DNA of 64,000 nucleotides from Gnetum montanum (lineage: Eukaryota > Streptophyta > Gnetopsida > Gnetales > Gnetaceae), in assembly GCA_015680685.1 (NCBI GenBank), contig MNCI01008279.1, forward strand, positions 1,285,495-1,349,494. Reading direction: 5' to 3'. The notes under the pieces were generated by a model that had not been told where the DNA came from, ran no database searches, and was given only the letters and a program-made list of their open reading frames with translations. Made by a program: the position numbers and the translations under genes. This document shows positions 32,216 to 44,192 of this stretch, piece by piece (the first letter of the stretch is position 1; each line of letters begins with the position of its first letter).

Positions 32216-33250
32216 TGTGTGTCTTATATTGATTTTGTTGATGATGATTCCTAGATGTTTTGACATGTTTCAAGATATTTTATGCTCATTTTGATGAGTT
32301 TAGGGGAATCTAGAATCTATGGGAACTTGTTTGGAGACATCCAAAGATTCTAAACATCAAAATAAGCATTTCTGTGTTTGGCTTTAGTAGGTCGAACATC
32401 CCACCAGAAACTTGAATGTCCCAGCTAAGATGTCCCAACTGTGCATGTGACATCTTAGGTGAGATGTCCCAAGACTAGATAAGATGTCCCAACTGTGCAT
32501 GTGACATCTTAGGTGAGATGTCCCAAGACTAGATAAGATGTCCCAAAAAAATAATAGATGTCTTAGCCAAAAGCCAAGTTTTCATAGGGGACATCCTAGC
32601 AAAGTTAGAGATGATCTAGACAAATGGGAGAACTTCCAAAAATGTCCATTCCAATTTGAGAAATAGTTAAAATGCAATGGGAAAAGATGGAAACATTTGG
32701 AAAGAAGGTGAGAAGACTTGGGAAACATCTAGAAATCCTCAAGGTGAGTTGAGGGAAGGTTTCTAGGGTTCTTATCTACTGATTTAACATAAATGTGGAT
32801 GTAGTCATCATTGTTGATATGACTATGAGTGAGACAAATGCTCTTAATAGTGGAGGGCAGAGAAAGAGAGAATGGGTGAGCACATTGGATGAGTGCAATT
32901 GGTGATTGTAGCTCCAAGATCAGCTTGTGGTATATTGGTCTATGTGTTCTATTTTCTTGTATCTCACTTGTGAGTTGAGATCTCAATCTTGAGTTATGGG
33001 AGAGATTTCTATTAGTTGTGTCATACATTGAGAACAACCATTATATGGTTGTATAGCCTCCTATTCTACAATATTGGTTAAGTGTAACAAGTTTTGAATG
33101 CTTGTGGGTTTTGTGAATCCTATTGTAATCTTCTAATAAATTAATTGAACATAGCTAGCTTTCTAGAAAATATTTTTATCTTTGCATAATGTTTGGATTT
33201 AGTATTGGAAAGGTGATTTATTAATGAAGTGAACCTACTTCACTTAGTGT
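32216..33250 (+). repeat. Element B 3' LTR
   Basis: It starts TGTGTGTCTTATATTG and ends 'cttagtgtt', aligned to 10,108-11,120. It contains a perfect 54-base tandem duplication at 32,426-32,533 that is absent from the 5' LTR. The repeated GAGATGTCCCA words and the hairpin GACATCTTAGGTGAGATGTC lie inside it. Confidence 0.8.
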
Positions 33251-33381
33251 TGCCAAAAACTAGTAACTACTAAAATTCAAGTTTAAAATAACCCACTATT
33301 TGAGTGATTTTCGTCACTAATCTAGGGACCACAACATTGGTGACTAAAAATGTGTTCAAAGTAATCACCAATAGTTCTTTT

Positions 33382-33400
33382 TGGTGCTAGAAGGAGGGCT
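33382..33400 (+). promoter_or_regulatory. Element D primer-binding-like site
   Basis: TGGTGCTAGAAGGAGGGCT matches the sites in E and J at 16 of 19 positions, the differences being C-to-T or A-to-G changes. It stands upstream of a gag, as expected. The 5' LTR that should precede it is not recognisable between 33,250 and 33,381. Confidence 0.6.
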
Positions 33401-33419
33401 GAATTAAGCTTTTGTTCTA

Positions 33420-34260
33420 TCCATGACTAAACATATTGAGAAATCTAGAAAATTTGAAAATCCTAATGAATATTCAAGATATAAGGTTGAGCCTTTCTTA
33501 GAAGAATAGAAAGAAAGGGTTTGTGAAGTAGGAACAAGTATTGAAGTTAAAACTAGAAGGACTAGAAATTCATCTCTTCTATTTGGTTCACTAGTCTTTA
33601 GAATTTGAAAGAGAAATTCTAGATGTTCTATTGTTAGAAGAAATCCCAATATGGCAAATCCACCACCAACAAATCCTTGGTAAGTAGCCACACCCTTGAG
33701 ATTCCCTAATTACCATGATATTCCTAAAGTAATTTACAAATATCTACCTAAGCCTTATATCCTTGGAAAAGCTTATTTGGCTAAAGCATATGTTCATTTA
33801 TTCAAGTTAGCATTAGCACACATAAATGTCCAACATCAAGACCAAGTGTGTAAGGTGTTTGTAGCCAATATGAGAGATATGACTCAAATTTGATATTCCA
33901 ACTTGTCAAACAATAACATTACAAGCTGGGATGATATGAAGAATCTCTTCATACCTCAATTTGGTAATTAGATTTATTAATAGCAATTGCATTTTGGATT
34001 ATCTAAAAAAATATAATACAAAGGAATTAGTTAGGAAGTTCAACATTAAATTCAAGAGAATTTGTGGCCTATTCCAATAGCAATATAGGCCACCAAATGA
34101 AATTCTTAAAGAGACATATTTGAGTGCTATTAATCCAAAGATTTCAATATGGCTGAGAAGAACTCCTAATTTGAATACTTTAAATGATTTGTTTACTGAA
34201 TCCATTCAATTAGAGAAATAATTAAATTTAACCAACAGTGAAAAAATGCAACCCTTGAAT
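33420..34260 (+). pseudogene. Element D gag (broken)
   Basis: The frame reads 'MTKHIEKSRKFENPNEYSRY', then 'IPKVIYKYLPKPYILGKAYLAKAYVHLFKLALAHINVQHQDQVCKVFVANMRDMTQI', stop, 'YSNLSNNNITSWDDMKNLFIPQFGN'. The last parts are the core of a plant Ty3/gypsy gag (HLxxF...VC..F..., then SW..F...F..QFG). It differs from the gag of C, E and J, so D is a different gypsy line that shares the primer-site motif. Confidence 0.7.
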
Positions 34261-35090
34261 GATAGACAAAAATTTGTAGTCCTCTTGCATATTATAACTT
34301 AATTCAAAATGCTTCCTTTGAAAAGTAAAGAATCAGGAGTAGATATAACAAATCAAGAATAGAAGTAAGAAAAAGGAAAATTTCTTAAGAATTTATCAAA
34401 TAAAGTCATAAAATTAGAAGAAGCTTTAGCAAAAGTGAATCTTAAAGAAGATAAAAATCTCAAAAAACATAGACATCATGAGGTTAAAATAATAGATTTT
34501 GATGATGATGAACCTGTAGTAGCTTTAAACTTCCTTGACATTGAGTCTAAAAACAAGCTCTATGACATATTATATTCATAAATCTTCTAAGAGTGAGAGT
34601 TTATCGTCAATAAATTTAGAAGATGATCCCTCATCTAATAAGAATGTAATAATAATGAAGGATATAATTTAAGGTCAAAAGATAAAGAAAAATAACTTCT
34701 TCTAGGTTTCCAATTAGTATTCCTAAGACCACTACTAATCAAAAGGCTTTTGAATCAATAGAGAAAGAAAAGAACAGTTATAAAAATAATAAAGAAGATG
34801 AAAACTCTCAAGGAAATCCATTGAATTCCCAATGGTATAAGAGAAACAACTTTTATGATGAAAAGGAATATGATTTAATAGAGAATCTTAAAGTTATCAA
34901 AGATAATATAAGTGTATTTTAATTAATGCAAATGGATAGTCAGCAAAAGACAGTCCTGGAAATGGTTTAAGGAAAGAAGAAAGTAGGGGAATCTAAGCCA
35001 AATGTTATCTATAATGAGGATAAAGTTAAGCCAAAATACCCATGTATTTCTGATAAGAAAACCCTTCCTTTCTTATAATAATAAAACTAA
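34260..35090 (+). other. Element D gag-protease linker (decayed)
   Basis: Lys/Glu-rich and A-rich, with fragments such as 'DDDEPVVALNF' and 'YDLIENLKVIKDNISVF' typical of the linker before protease in this type of element. No continuous frame. Confidence 0.45.
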
Positions 35091-35443
35091 ATGGAAGGTA
35101 TTTGTATAATTGCTTGGCCGATTCAAGAGCTACTTCAACTCATATGTCATTATAAATCCACAAACAGTTAGGTCTCACTCTAGAATAGTCAAATAAAAAG
35201 ATCATTCAAGTGGACAAAAGTTGATTCAAAATTGTGGGATAGTTGAGAAATTTCTTACTCCAAATAGCTTCTAAGCCCCATATCAAAAGCAGAGTAATAG
35301 TCCAAATAGAAGATATTCCAAATTCATATAGTCTTCTTTTAAGCTAATATAGGGGTAAAAATTTCTTAGGATACATAGCAACTGATTGTTCACGCATGTG
35401 GTTACCATGGAAAGGGAAACTAAACCATATTTATGTATAAAAT
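35090..35443 (+). pseudogene. Element D protease (broken)
   Basis: The reading 'CLADSRATSTHMSL' is an aspartic protease active site with DSG changed to DSR. 'IHKQLGLTLE' follows, and later 'IEDIPNSYSLLLS' and 'FLGYIATDCSRMWLPWKGKLNH', which is the conserved end of proteases in Tat-related gypsy elements. The sequence stops at 35,443, where the LTR of the minus-strand element A2 begins. D should therefore continue on the far side of A2, but I do not find its RT in the window. Confidence 0.65.
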
Positions 35444-36504
35444 TGTAATAATTGAAAAATTCAATGCTAGAGAACCAAAAATTTTAGCGCATAACAGTTT
35501 GAGCTTGGATCCAATGGACCTCAAAAAAGAAACTAAAGCACCTCAAATGATGTTGTTGATCACTTGAGGATTTTGAATTCTATTACTGTGTTATAAAATA
35601 AGGATGAAAAACAGAAGAAACAACGTTTTGAGAGCTTGATCTGAGAATAGAGAAATGAACAGAATAATATGGTAAACAAAGAGAACTATAAAATTTGTAT
35701 TTAAATATGATCAAAAAATTTATGGAAATCAAGGTTCAAAGAACACAAGTTATAGGCTTTAAAAACCAAAGAACACAAAGAATAGCCTTAGACTTTAATG
35801 CAAACTTTTCTTTCCTTGTGTTCTCTCTACTCCAATAGTTTGCACTGGTTTGGAAATGGCTATGGACTTTTATATTTTTACTCTACTTTGAAACTCTCTA
35901 GTTCAACTAAAAGAAAAATAATTCAACAGTCCTTAAAATGATTCAAACTTTTTCTTAAATAGGCTATGAATGTCCTGGTTTTTTTCTTGTTGATTCTACC
36001 ATGATTTCTAACATTCCATGCAAATTTTCTAATGTCATTTGATGGCCAAAATCTATAGCTATGATGCACCAAATTTTTTTACCTTTTGGGCTAAAATACC
36101 AACATATTTGATACTTTCACCATCCAAAAACTACAGCCTATTAATCACTAATGTATGAATCATTTTCTACCAATTTTGATGATATATTTGGGCTATTTTC
36201 ATGCCCCAAACTCCAATTTATATGCTAGAAACGTTTTTGGATTTTTGCTACCAATTTTGACAACATATTTATAGTTTAAGCCTTTGTAAGTTGGCTTAAA
36301 TGAGATTTACAACATTATGGATTATAAATTTCATTTTACACATGAGAAATTACATAAACCTTTATGAGAATATGGCCATAAGGTAAGATTTTTAATGGAA
36401 AAATAGACATTTGTATTTACCTTTAAATTCCAATCAAACTACAATGCAAATTCTCGACTATTAGGCATTTTATACATAATATAAATTTTCTTTGTGGTGT
36501 TTCA
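35444..36504 (-). repeat. Element A2 3' LTR
   Basis: On the minus strand it starts TGAAACACCACAAAG right after the purine tract and ends in ATTACA at 35,444. It carries the group-specific block ('ggtccattggatcc') near 35,510. In contrast to the LTRs of A, C and E, I see no clear palindrome words in its U3. Confidence 0.75.
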
Positions 36505-37620
36505 TTAGCCCCTCTTTATTGATGTTTGGAGGATTAAACCTAAAAGACATCAACAAAGAATGAAAAACACCATCGCAAGTTCATCACCAATGCTCCCTCT
36601 CCACACTTTATTATGTAGCTATCAAACCATGTTGAGGAGTGTTTATGATGATGAAATAAGCTTACGATGGAATGTTATGAGTTTAAGATGAGATAAAGGC
36701 TATATTGGTTATCAGGGATGGTTACATGGGCTATTTGAATGATCGCATGGCCTAATAAGAAATCTCAAATTCTTACATCATAGTTATGGTATGGTGGTAA
36801 CATGTGTGCTAGCTGAAAAGATCTTCATGCTTCATGCTTGAATTGCTAATTACTTGATAATGTGTTAGAGGAACTAGCACTCCATTCTTAGGCTTCTTTG
36901 GCCATTAGGCTTCTTTGTTTTAGAGTTGTTGATTTCATTAGCTTCAAGGTACATGGCCTCTTGGCTTTCTTGGTAATTTTCTTCCCCATTTTTAAGGGGT
37001 AAAAACTTCATTAAGTTTCATTGTGAAAATTCAATTTTGTTTTATTTTCCTGTTGAATGAGATGTGTTACGTTCAATGAACTTAATGGTGGAGCATGTCA
37101 AAGGAGATGTCATATGGCTATGATGCATGAATGTTAAACATAGATCTTCATTATTATTAGGGTAAGAAGGGCTATAATTTGGCTATGGGGATATGGCTCG
37201 AAAGGTTAATGAAAGTGATATGAGGTAAGCACTCTTGGCATAGTTGAATAAGTTAACTAAATCTCATGAATTAATGTTGCATGCTAATTCACTATTACGA
37301 TGAGTCACACTTATATAATGACTTCAAGCTTCATCCTACAAGCACAACTCCAAGAGTATAAGAAAAAAAGTTAAACAATACATGTGATTACAAGAGATTT
37401 TCATAAGGTTATAGGAGGCAACAAGCATAATACAAGCCATTGTTGGTTACAATTGGTAAAACATGAGAAGTCTATACTTTGTTTCATAGATTTCCAAAAA
37501 TTTTCTAGTATCTTGTTACCCCAAAAAGGGATAATAGGTCACACAAGCACACTTGTTGTAGGCTACAAAGGTCATTAATGTCAATCATTCATCTGGGCCT
37601 ACAAACAAAGGTAAAAAATG
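36505..37620 (-). other. Element A2 polypurine tract and 3' untranslated region
   Basis: The minus strand AAAGAGGGGCTAA lies directly before the LTR. The remainder aligns to 7,870-8,942 of element A. No coding. Confidence 0.7.
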
Positions 37621-37621
37621 A

Positions 37622-38760
37622 TCATAGGAAGATAGTATAGCACCAAATATAATAAGGTTTGAGATAGGAATGGTTGGTTGAATTAATTAATTCATTTTCA
37701 TTCATGTTCACTAGTTTGAATGCTCCATCATTGTAAGCATTGGTAACCAAGAAATGTCCTTTCCAATTGACCGAGAACATGTCTGCATGTTCATGAACAA
37801 CCTTAAGGACAAGATCTCCTTCCTTGAATTTTTGTCTATTTAGATTATGAAGATGTTTTTTTCCTCTCTTAATATATTTCAATGTGAGCAAGCATTTTTA
37901 TTCGCTTCTCCTCCACCAAATTGAGATTAATGATACACAACTTCTTATTCTACTCATCATTGATGAAGTTAGGCAGAGTTGCCCGTAGTGATGGAACCTA
38001 CAATTCAAGAGGTAAGACAGCTTCAAATCCATAAACAAGGCTATACAGGGTTACTCTGGTCACAATTCTAAAGGTTGTTCATACGTCCAAAGTGCATGCA
38101 CAAATCATTCATGCCACTTGCATCTGCTATTTTTAGCATCTTTTTTAGGAGGTTTATGATGACTTTGTTGCTAGGTTCAACTTACTCATTGGCTTGTGGA
38201 TAGTATGATGATGAAAAGAAATGTTTAATGCTTAATTATTGACAAGATTTTTTTTTCTTGGCTACTAAGCTATGGTTCATTGTCTGTGACTATAGTTAAG
38301 CTTATGCCAAAATGGGACTCTATGTTGTCTAATATGAATTTACAGACTTGTTGAAATGTTATTTTTCTTATAGGAATAACTTCAACCCACTTTGTAAAAT
38401 ATTCGGTTGTGATGATGATGAAGCTATTCCCTATAGAAGACCTAGGTATTATAGATTTAATAATGTTGATTTCCCATTGTTGATATGGCCACATGATCTA
38501 AATAGTGTGTTGCTCAATTAGTGGCACATTTATTAAGTTACTATGACATTGACAGGTAGCACAAGTTTTAATCTTCTATAGGTAGTGGCTTTTCATATAA
38601 GGCAAATAATATCCTAATCATCTAATCTTCATAGGCATGGATGTAGGTCCTATATGTCCTCCACATATCCCTTCATGAACCTACTCAAGGGCTGTGTGAG
38701 CTTCAATTTTACCCAGGCATACTAATAATATGTCATTATAAGACCTTTAACATAATGTGT
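37622..38760 (-). pseudogene. Element A2 integrase (broken)
   Basis: On the minus strand 'YFTKWVEVIPIRKITFQQVCKFILDNIESHFGISLTIVTDNEP' (38,420-38,270) is the catalytic core with the second Asp retained. 37,891-37,622 gives 'KFKEGDLVLKVVHEHADMFSVNWKGHFLVTNAYNDGAFKLV', the C-terminal domain with the W-x-G-x-F signature of Tat elements. Frame breaks lie between. It is better preserved than the copy in A. Confidence 0.8.
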
Positions 38761-39029
38761 TATCAACTATAATGAAATATTATTTTGATCTTTTACATAC
38801 AACATCCTTTTGAGAGATTGTTAGGTTCTACAAAGTTTCATTATGCATTAGGTAAAACTTGATATTGCCATACCATTCTTGTTGTGAAATATTGTCAATG
38901 GTGGTTATGGAGGTGATTTCAATGTTCTGCATGATGGGAAGGGCATAGTTCTACATCAAGGAAGATAGCTTTCTAAACATATCTGGCATCACACTTAGGA
39001 CTAAGATTGCAATGGCATTAGCTTAGTAA

Positions 39030-40835
39030 TTCTTAGTTTAGGGTATGTGTTGAATGCCAACATCTGTAAAATGTAGCATGAGTTTTTCGACTAGGTCACA
39101 GTAAGATTGTAAATGTTTGGCTTTACATGTGTATAACTTGATTACTTGGATAACTACAAGTTGCAAATTACCTTTTATCATTACATGTGTGAAACACCAC
39201 CAAGAAAACACATGTTGTAACTTGTAACCTTCACCATCCAACTTGAGGTAAGATCTTATTATAAATGTAAGGTTTGTAGCCCATGAGCTATAATCTTGCA
39301 TACTTTAACTTTTTGGGATTGAAAAATGCCTCATAATTTGCTACTGCCTTACTTCCCAAGTGAAAAAAATAATGTCATATCTATATTTAGTCTTGTGAAG
39401 GCTAAAAATGCCTTGGGGGTTGCCAAATTTGGCATTTCATGGGTTTTTGTGAGGGTATAGCCTCAGCTACTTTGGAACCACCTACACCTAGTGTTGGTGG
39501 TGTTGGGTTTTTCATTTCCCAACAATTCCTGGCATAGTTGTCACACAATCCAATGTGAAAGCTACAAGGCCAACATTTAAGTTTTTGGATTTTCCATTTT
39601 CCCAGCAATGGCCAATGTACTCATGATAGTTTCTAATGGTGATAGCATGACTAGCATAGTCATCATGGATTCCCAGCAATCTTCACATAGCTAGCATAGT
39701 CAACACATCTCTTAGCTAATTCCAACAATGCCAACGTAGCTCTCCAAGGCTAGTGTAGTTGAGGTGAAGCCAGCAAAGTCACAATAGTCAATTTACTATA
39801 TTTAGTATCTGATGTAGTTTTGATGGCACTTGGATATCAAAAATTACCATAAATGATCAACAATGCTAAGAATTATGGCCTACAACATCTAGAAATGGCA
39901 TTAATCTATCAGCAATCATGGTAGAAATTTGTAGCCTAAATTCAAAAATTTCAAAGCCTATAAAATCCAAATTGAAACACTTCATTTAGGTTCCAATAAG
40001 CATATTTTGGGTAGCCCATAACAATTTTTGCAACCATACCACCATAGCAACCTTGAGCACTAAAATAATCCATTTTTAGCACTTACTAGAATTTTGGAGT
40101 AATTTGGCATCTACTTGAGCATCAAAGACTCTCAATATAGTCCTATTGTCACAAAAGTCAAAAACCATTGTTCACACCATTTACACCCAAAAGTTACAAA
40201 TTTAGGAAAAAACTAGCAAGAGGCTTTAAATGAGTGGAGTTGGAAAGTACCTGGATTATGGAATTTTACCATAAAACACAACTTGCCAACTCCAACAAGC
40301 TTCAACTTTCATCCAAATAAGCTTCTTGTGCATTTAAACATGTAATCTATAGTCTTTGAACTCTATACTTTCAATAGTTTTTCTATTTCAATAAATTTTT
40401 TAGTTCATTTATAGTGAAGATTTAGTTTCAAGTTTAATTCTATTTTTATTTATTTCCTTTTGAATTTGCAATTACATTTCTATTTTCATTCCTATTTACA
40501 TTCTCTAAGTCCCTAGGTGATTGACCAGACCATCCAGGATACCTTGGATATTGTTTCTTGAAGGCCCTTGGGATCCAAGGTTAGGCTATTTCTCTTGGAA
40601 TTTTTTATTCTTCCAGAAACTAAATTTTCCAAGTGCTACAATTTGATTGCTTGGTTACAAGACACCATCATTCCTTTGATTAACCCTTCATATTCCACTA
40701 CATTATTGGTACATGAATATTGAAAATGATAAGAAAAAGGTTCAATCTCAGTAGAGGATAATGTTATGATGGTAGCAGCATTGGCCCCATGGGCACTTGA
40801 AGCTTTGTCAAAGTGCATTATGGCTTCATATCCTT
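39030..40835 (-). pseudogene. Element A2 second RNase H, split by a solo LTR
   Basis: The minus-strand frame 40,818-40,641 reads 'HGANAATIITLSSTEIEPFSYHF' and 'CTNNVVEYEGLIKGMMVSC'. It resumes at 39,180-39,038 with 'NLQLVVIQVIKLYTCKAKHLQSY'. Together these cover the archaeal-type RNase H of Tat elements. The 1,451-bp gap is exactly the solo LTR. Confidence 0.85.
39190..40640 (+). mobile_element. Solo LTR of the TGAAACACC group
   Basis: It starts TGAAACACCACC and ends AAGTGCTACA, as in the LTRs of A, C and E, and lies in the opposite orientation to its host. The flanks ATGTG (39,185-39,189) and ATTTG (40,641-40,645) match in 4 of 5 bases, fitting a slightly decayed target duplication. Its U3 (39,480-39,800) has CTAGCATAGT words like element A. 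Recombination between two LTRs would have removed the interior. Confidence 0.85.
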
Positions 40836-40879
40836 CAAGTATCCAATTAACAATGTTGACATGCTTATCAGGAACTCAG

Positions 40880-41395
40880 GAGTGATAGCTATGTTATTCT
40901 CAACCAAGGAATTCATGAGTTGAGTAGATATAGCTTGACCCTTTGTTGAAGCTTGGGAGATGTAATGCAGTTAAACTTAGCTATTATGGCCTTTCATCAA
41001 GCTATTCAACTACTCTCGTATATATTGGTTATTATGGCTCTCCATACATTGTCATTACATATGATGTTGATTCGAATTCTAAAGAGTTAGTGTCTCCACT
41101 TCTTTAAGGAGAAGACTACAACTAGGCAATACTTCTCAACCTCTATGTATCAAGCTTCATAGGCTATTAATGCATGGCTCAAGTAGTAAATGGGCAGCTC
41201 AGCTTCATCATCTTATTTTTGATAGAGTATAGAGGCTATGGATGTGTCAAATATTACAAGGTAGATGTAAAATGATTTGTTCTTCTACGATGGGTACACA
41301 ATTGATAGTTGGACCAAACTTTTCTTAATTTTTTCAAAGGCTTCTTGGAATTAGTCAGTCCACTCATAGTGAACTCCCTTCTTAAGAAGGTGTTG
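40880..41395 (-). pseudogene. Element A2 first RNase H (broken)
   Basis: On the minus strand the sequence reads 'HLLKKGVHYEWTD', 'FQEAFEKIKKSL', 'FYIYLVIFDTSIASIL', 'YYLSHALIAYEA' and 'YIEVEKYCLVVVFSLKKWRH'. This corresponds to 5,500-6,000 of element A, with several stops. Confidence 0.75.
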
Positions 41396-41439
41396 CATGC
41401 ATTGTATCTTATCTATAATTCTTAAGATGAACCTACGAG

Positions 41440-42540
41440 TAAATTGCAATCTACCTTATAATCCCTATAGCTCCTTAAGGTTGGTGAATTCTACCAACTT
41501 GGTTATGGATTTAATCTTATCAGGATCAACATGTATCCCTACCTTGGATACTACAAAACCAAGCATTTTATTGGCTTTGATGCTGAAGACATACTTCTTA
41601 GGATTGAATCTAAGTTCATATTTGAGACAACATTGGAGTAGCAAATTGAGGTCATGTGCATGATCATTGGCCACTTTGGACTTCACATCTATGTCATCAA
41701 CACAATCATTAAGTAATACTACCATGTAGTTGCTAAATATGTAGGTCATAGCTCATTGATAAGTTACACTTGCATTCTTTATACTAAATGACATCATGAT
41801 ATAACAAAAGGTTCCCCAAGATGTCATGAAGGTTGTGTACAACCAATGCTATGGGTTGATCCTAACTTGGTTATATCTTGAGAACCCATCCATGAAGGAT
41901 AATAAGGCATGGCCAACCATAGCATCAATGAGTTGATCAATACTAGAAAAAGGAAAATCATCTTTAATGGTTTCCTTATTAAGGTCTCGTAAATCAATAC
42001 AAATGAGAATGCTTCTATTTTCTTGGGAACTACCACTATGTTGAACACCTAATTAGCGTAATCAATAGCTCAGATAAAGCCTACTTGATAAAGCTTCTTG
42101 ATTTCATCACAAACTACTAAAGACAAATTTTGTCTAACATTATAGACCTTTGTCTTAACAACTTTGATACTAAGATCGAGTATGATGTTATGTTGGACTA
42201 AACATGGGTCAAGCCCTAGCATGTCCTCATATGACCAAGCAAAGACTTTAATGTTATCCTAAAGGATCTTGGTGATTTCTTGAGCCTATTTTGGTTTAAG
42301 TGAGAAACTTATTTTTAATGTTTTCTCCTCACTATTGTATGTTTTAATAAGAACCTCAACTAGGGAATCCTCAGTGATCTCACTAGCTTCTAAATCAAGT
42401 GTTTTAACCATATGATCAAGCCATTCTATGGACTTCTCTATTGAGGCTACATGGTCAAAGAATCTCTCAGGTTTAAGATCTAGGTAATCAAGATCAAGGG
42501 ATCATTCAACATTATCATAGGATCCACCCAGGTTCAAAGG
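41440..42540 (-). pseudogene. Element A2 reverse transcriptase (broken)
   Basis: The minus strand gives the linker and RT blocks seen in A. The catalytic region 'NDCVDDIDVKSKVAND' (near 41,700) keeps both Asp residues of the xVDD box, and 'YELRFNPKKYVFSIKANKMLGFVVSKVGIHVDPDKIKSI' follows. Upstream parts are broken by several stops. It is a better template for the family consensus than element A. Confidence 0.8.
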
Positions 42541-42779
42541 TAGCTTGAATTATGTCCATATGTCCATATTCTAATCCTACATATTAACCAAAAGCATATT
42601 AAGTAGCATCTGTGTGATATAATTTGGTAAACAATGCTAAAACAATGCAAATGATATAGTATTAGAATAGTATGGGGCACAATACTATCCAAACAAAGTA
42701 AAATGAGGTACAATAAGGCCAAGTAATCTCATAAACGATAGAAAATTATACTAAATTATATTCAATTATGCCAAATGAA

Positions 42780-43160
42780 GGTGAAATAAGGAAAAATGTG
42801 ATCAAAATGTATCAAAATGAGGTCAAAAGATATCAAAATGATGTAAGATTGTAAAAAATGGCCTCAAATCGGATCAAAATTATACAAAATGATGTCAAAT
42901 GACATCGAATGAAGTTATAGCAATGAAAACATGATGTTGAATGATGAAAAATAATGTTAAGATAATGTAAAATGATGTTGAATGGTTTCCAACATGGCCA
43001 AATGAAGTCAAAACTATGAAAAATGACACCAAATGATGCCAAAATGATGCAAAACGGTGTCAAGTAGGGCCAAACAGGGTTGAACAATGTTAAAAATGGT
43101 GCAAAATGTTGTCAAATGACATCAAATGATATCAAATGAGATCCAATGACGTTGACTAGG
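42780..43160 (-). repeat. Degenerate CATCATTTTG tract in element A2
   Basis: The minus strand repeats CATTTGACATCATTTTG-like words without a fixed period. It is the mirror of 3,590-4,330 in element A. The flanking 43,200-43,550 is A-rich with 'aaaatag' words and no coding. Confidence 0.6.
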
Positions 43161-43559
43161 TCAAACTTGGTCAAATAAGGTTGCACAAGGATAGAAATAG
43201 TATAAATAATAATATTTATTTTTATTTTTGGGTTTTCATAATTGTAGTAAACAAAAATTCAATGAAAATAAGCTATAAACTATCAAAATAGATTAAACTT
43301 GAATAAAATAGGTTGCAAATTTAAAAATGGACAAAAAGCTACAGAAAATAGGCTCTAAAGTATCAAAATTAGCAAAAAGCTAGAGAAAACAAGTTGTAAA
43401 TTGTCAAAATAATAAAAAAAACTCACAAAAATAGAAAAAATATTGAAATAAAATAGAAAAATATTATACAAAAATAGAAAATATTATAAAAAATACAAAA
43501 ATCTTGTGAAAACTAACAGTAAACAACTAGAAAAGTGTTTTTTTTCGTTAAAAATAATT

Positions 43560-44192
43560 AAAAGGCTAACTATATTTTCAATGTATAGAGCCTCTTTTCT
43601 TAACATATTAACATCCTAAAAATCAATTCCAATGTGTACAAGTCATTCTCTCAACGTATAGGTAGTTTGGGATGGATTTTTGGCTTCAAGGAATCCACCA
43701 AGATAGCTTGTGATCACTCCAGGTTACGCTTTTGGCATGTGGGACCCACTATGATGGAGCTTGAGCTTGTTTTGACTTGGTTTTAGATGGTAGAAGCTTT
43801 GTACATTGGTATACACGTTGGCCTAACTTTTGGAGCTTGTTTATCAATATATAAGGATCACATATTAAGTTTAGAAAGGATTTTGGTTATGTTCTTAAAG
43901 CTTGAAGTCTCCTACTACAATGCCAAGGGTTTAGTGTTGAAATTTATTATTCTAAAGCTATTTTGGACAAGGTGAAGACTTTTTAATGCTCACACATTGG
44001 CATATACATTGGTCCAATGTGTGGGGCATAATAACCAACATATTTTACTTTTTTGATAAGGTTTGGGGAGGTTTTTCTCATATCTTTATCTTCTTTGAAA
44101 TCTCATGTCAGGGCTAGGGAGGAGTGATATTTACATTTTTTGGGATTCTAGGAATCAAGGTAAAGGCCTCCTAATTCCCACACATTAGCATA
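43560..44192 (-). repeat. Palindrome region of element A2
   Basis: Fold-back words of the CACACATTGG/CCAATGTGTG type occur at 43,991-44,024, with related 'acattggtatacacgttgg' near 43,803 and 'caatgtgtacaag' near 43,630. The spacing is irregular. It occupies the place of the 1,800-3,540 array in A but uses a different word. It is cut by element E. Confidence 0.5.

Larger units (their letters stand above)
10108..33250 (+). mobile_element. Element B: chromovirus-like Ty3/gypsy element, interrupted
   Basis: Two related LTRs (10,108-11,120 and about 32,216-33,250) enclose primer site, gag, protease, RT, RNase H, integrase and a chromodomain-like tail. The host part is about 6.9 kb once element C (15,695-31,930) is removed. 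The integrase wording and the tail identify a plant chromovirus. All frames carry stops and at least two frameshifts. The exact left end is unclear because the 3' LTR of element A ends where the recognisable B LTR sequence starts. Confidence 0.8.
35444..44192 (-). mobile_element. Element A2: minus-strand Tat-type Ty3/gypsy element
   Basis: It mirrors element A. On the minus strand from right to left lie the palindrome region (44,190-43,560), degenerate tract (43,160-42,780), pol (42,540-37,630), 3' untranslated region, purine tract and 3' LTR (36,504-35,444). It has inserted into D. Its 5' LTR is not seen because element E begins at 44,193. A solo LTR (39,190-40,640) splits its second RNase H. 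Confidence 0.8.

Noticed and set aside
33250-33381. Element A's LTR at 8,943-10,107 as the 5' LTR of element D, split by B
   Set aside because: It is attractive because D lacks a 5' LTR, but the bases after B do not continue the LTR end, and the purine tract before 8,943 shows that this LTR is the 3' LTR of A.
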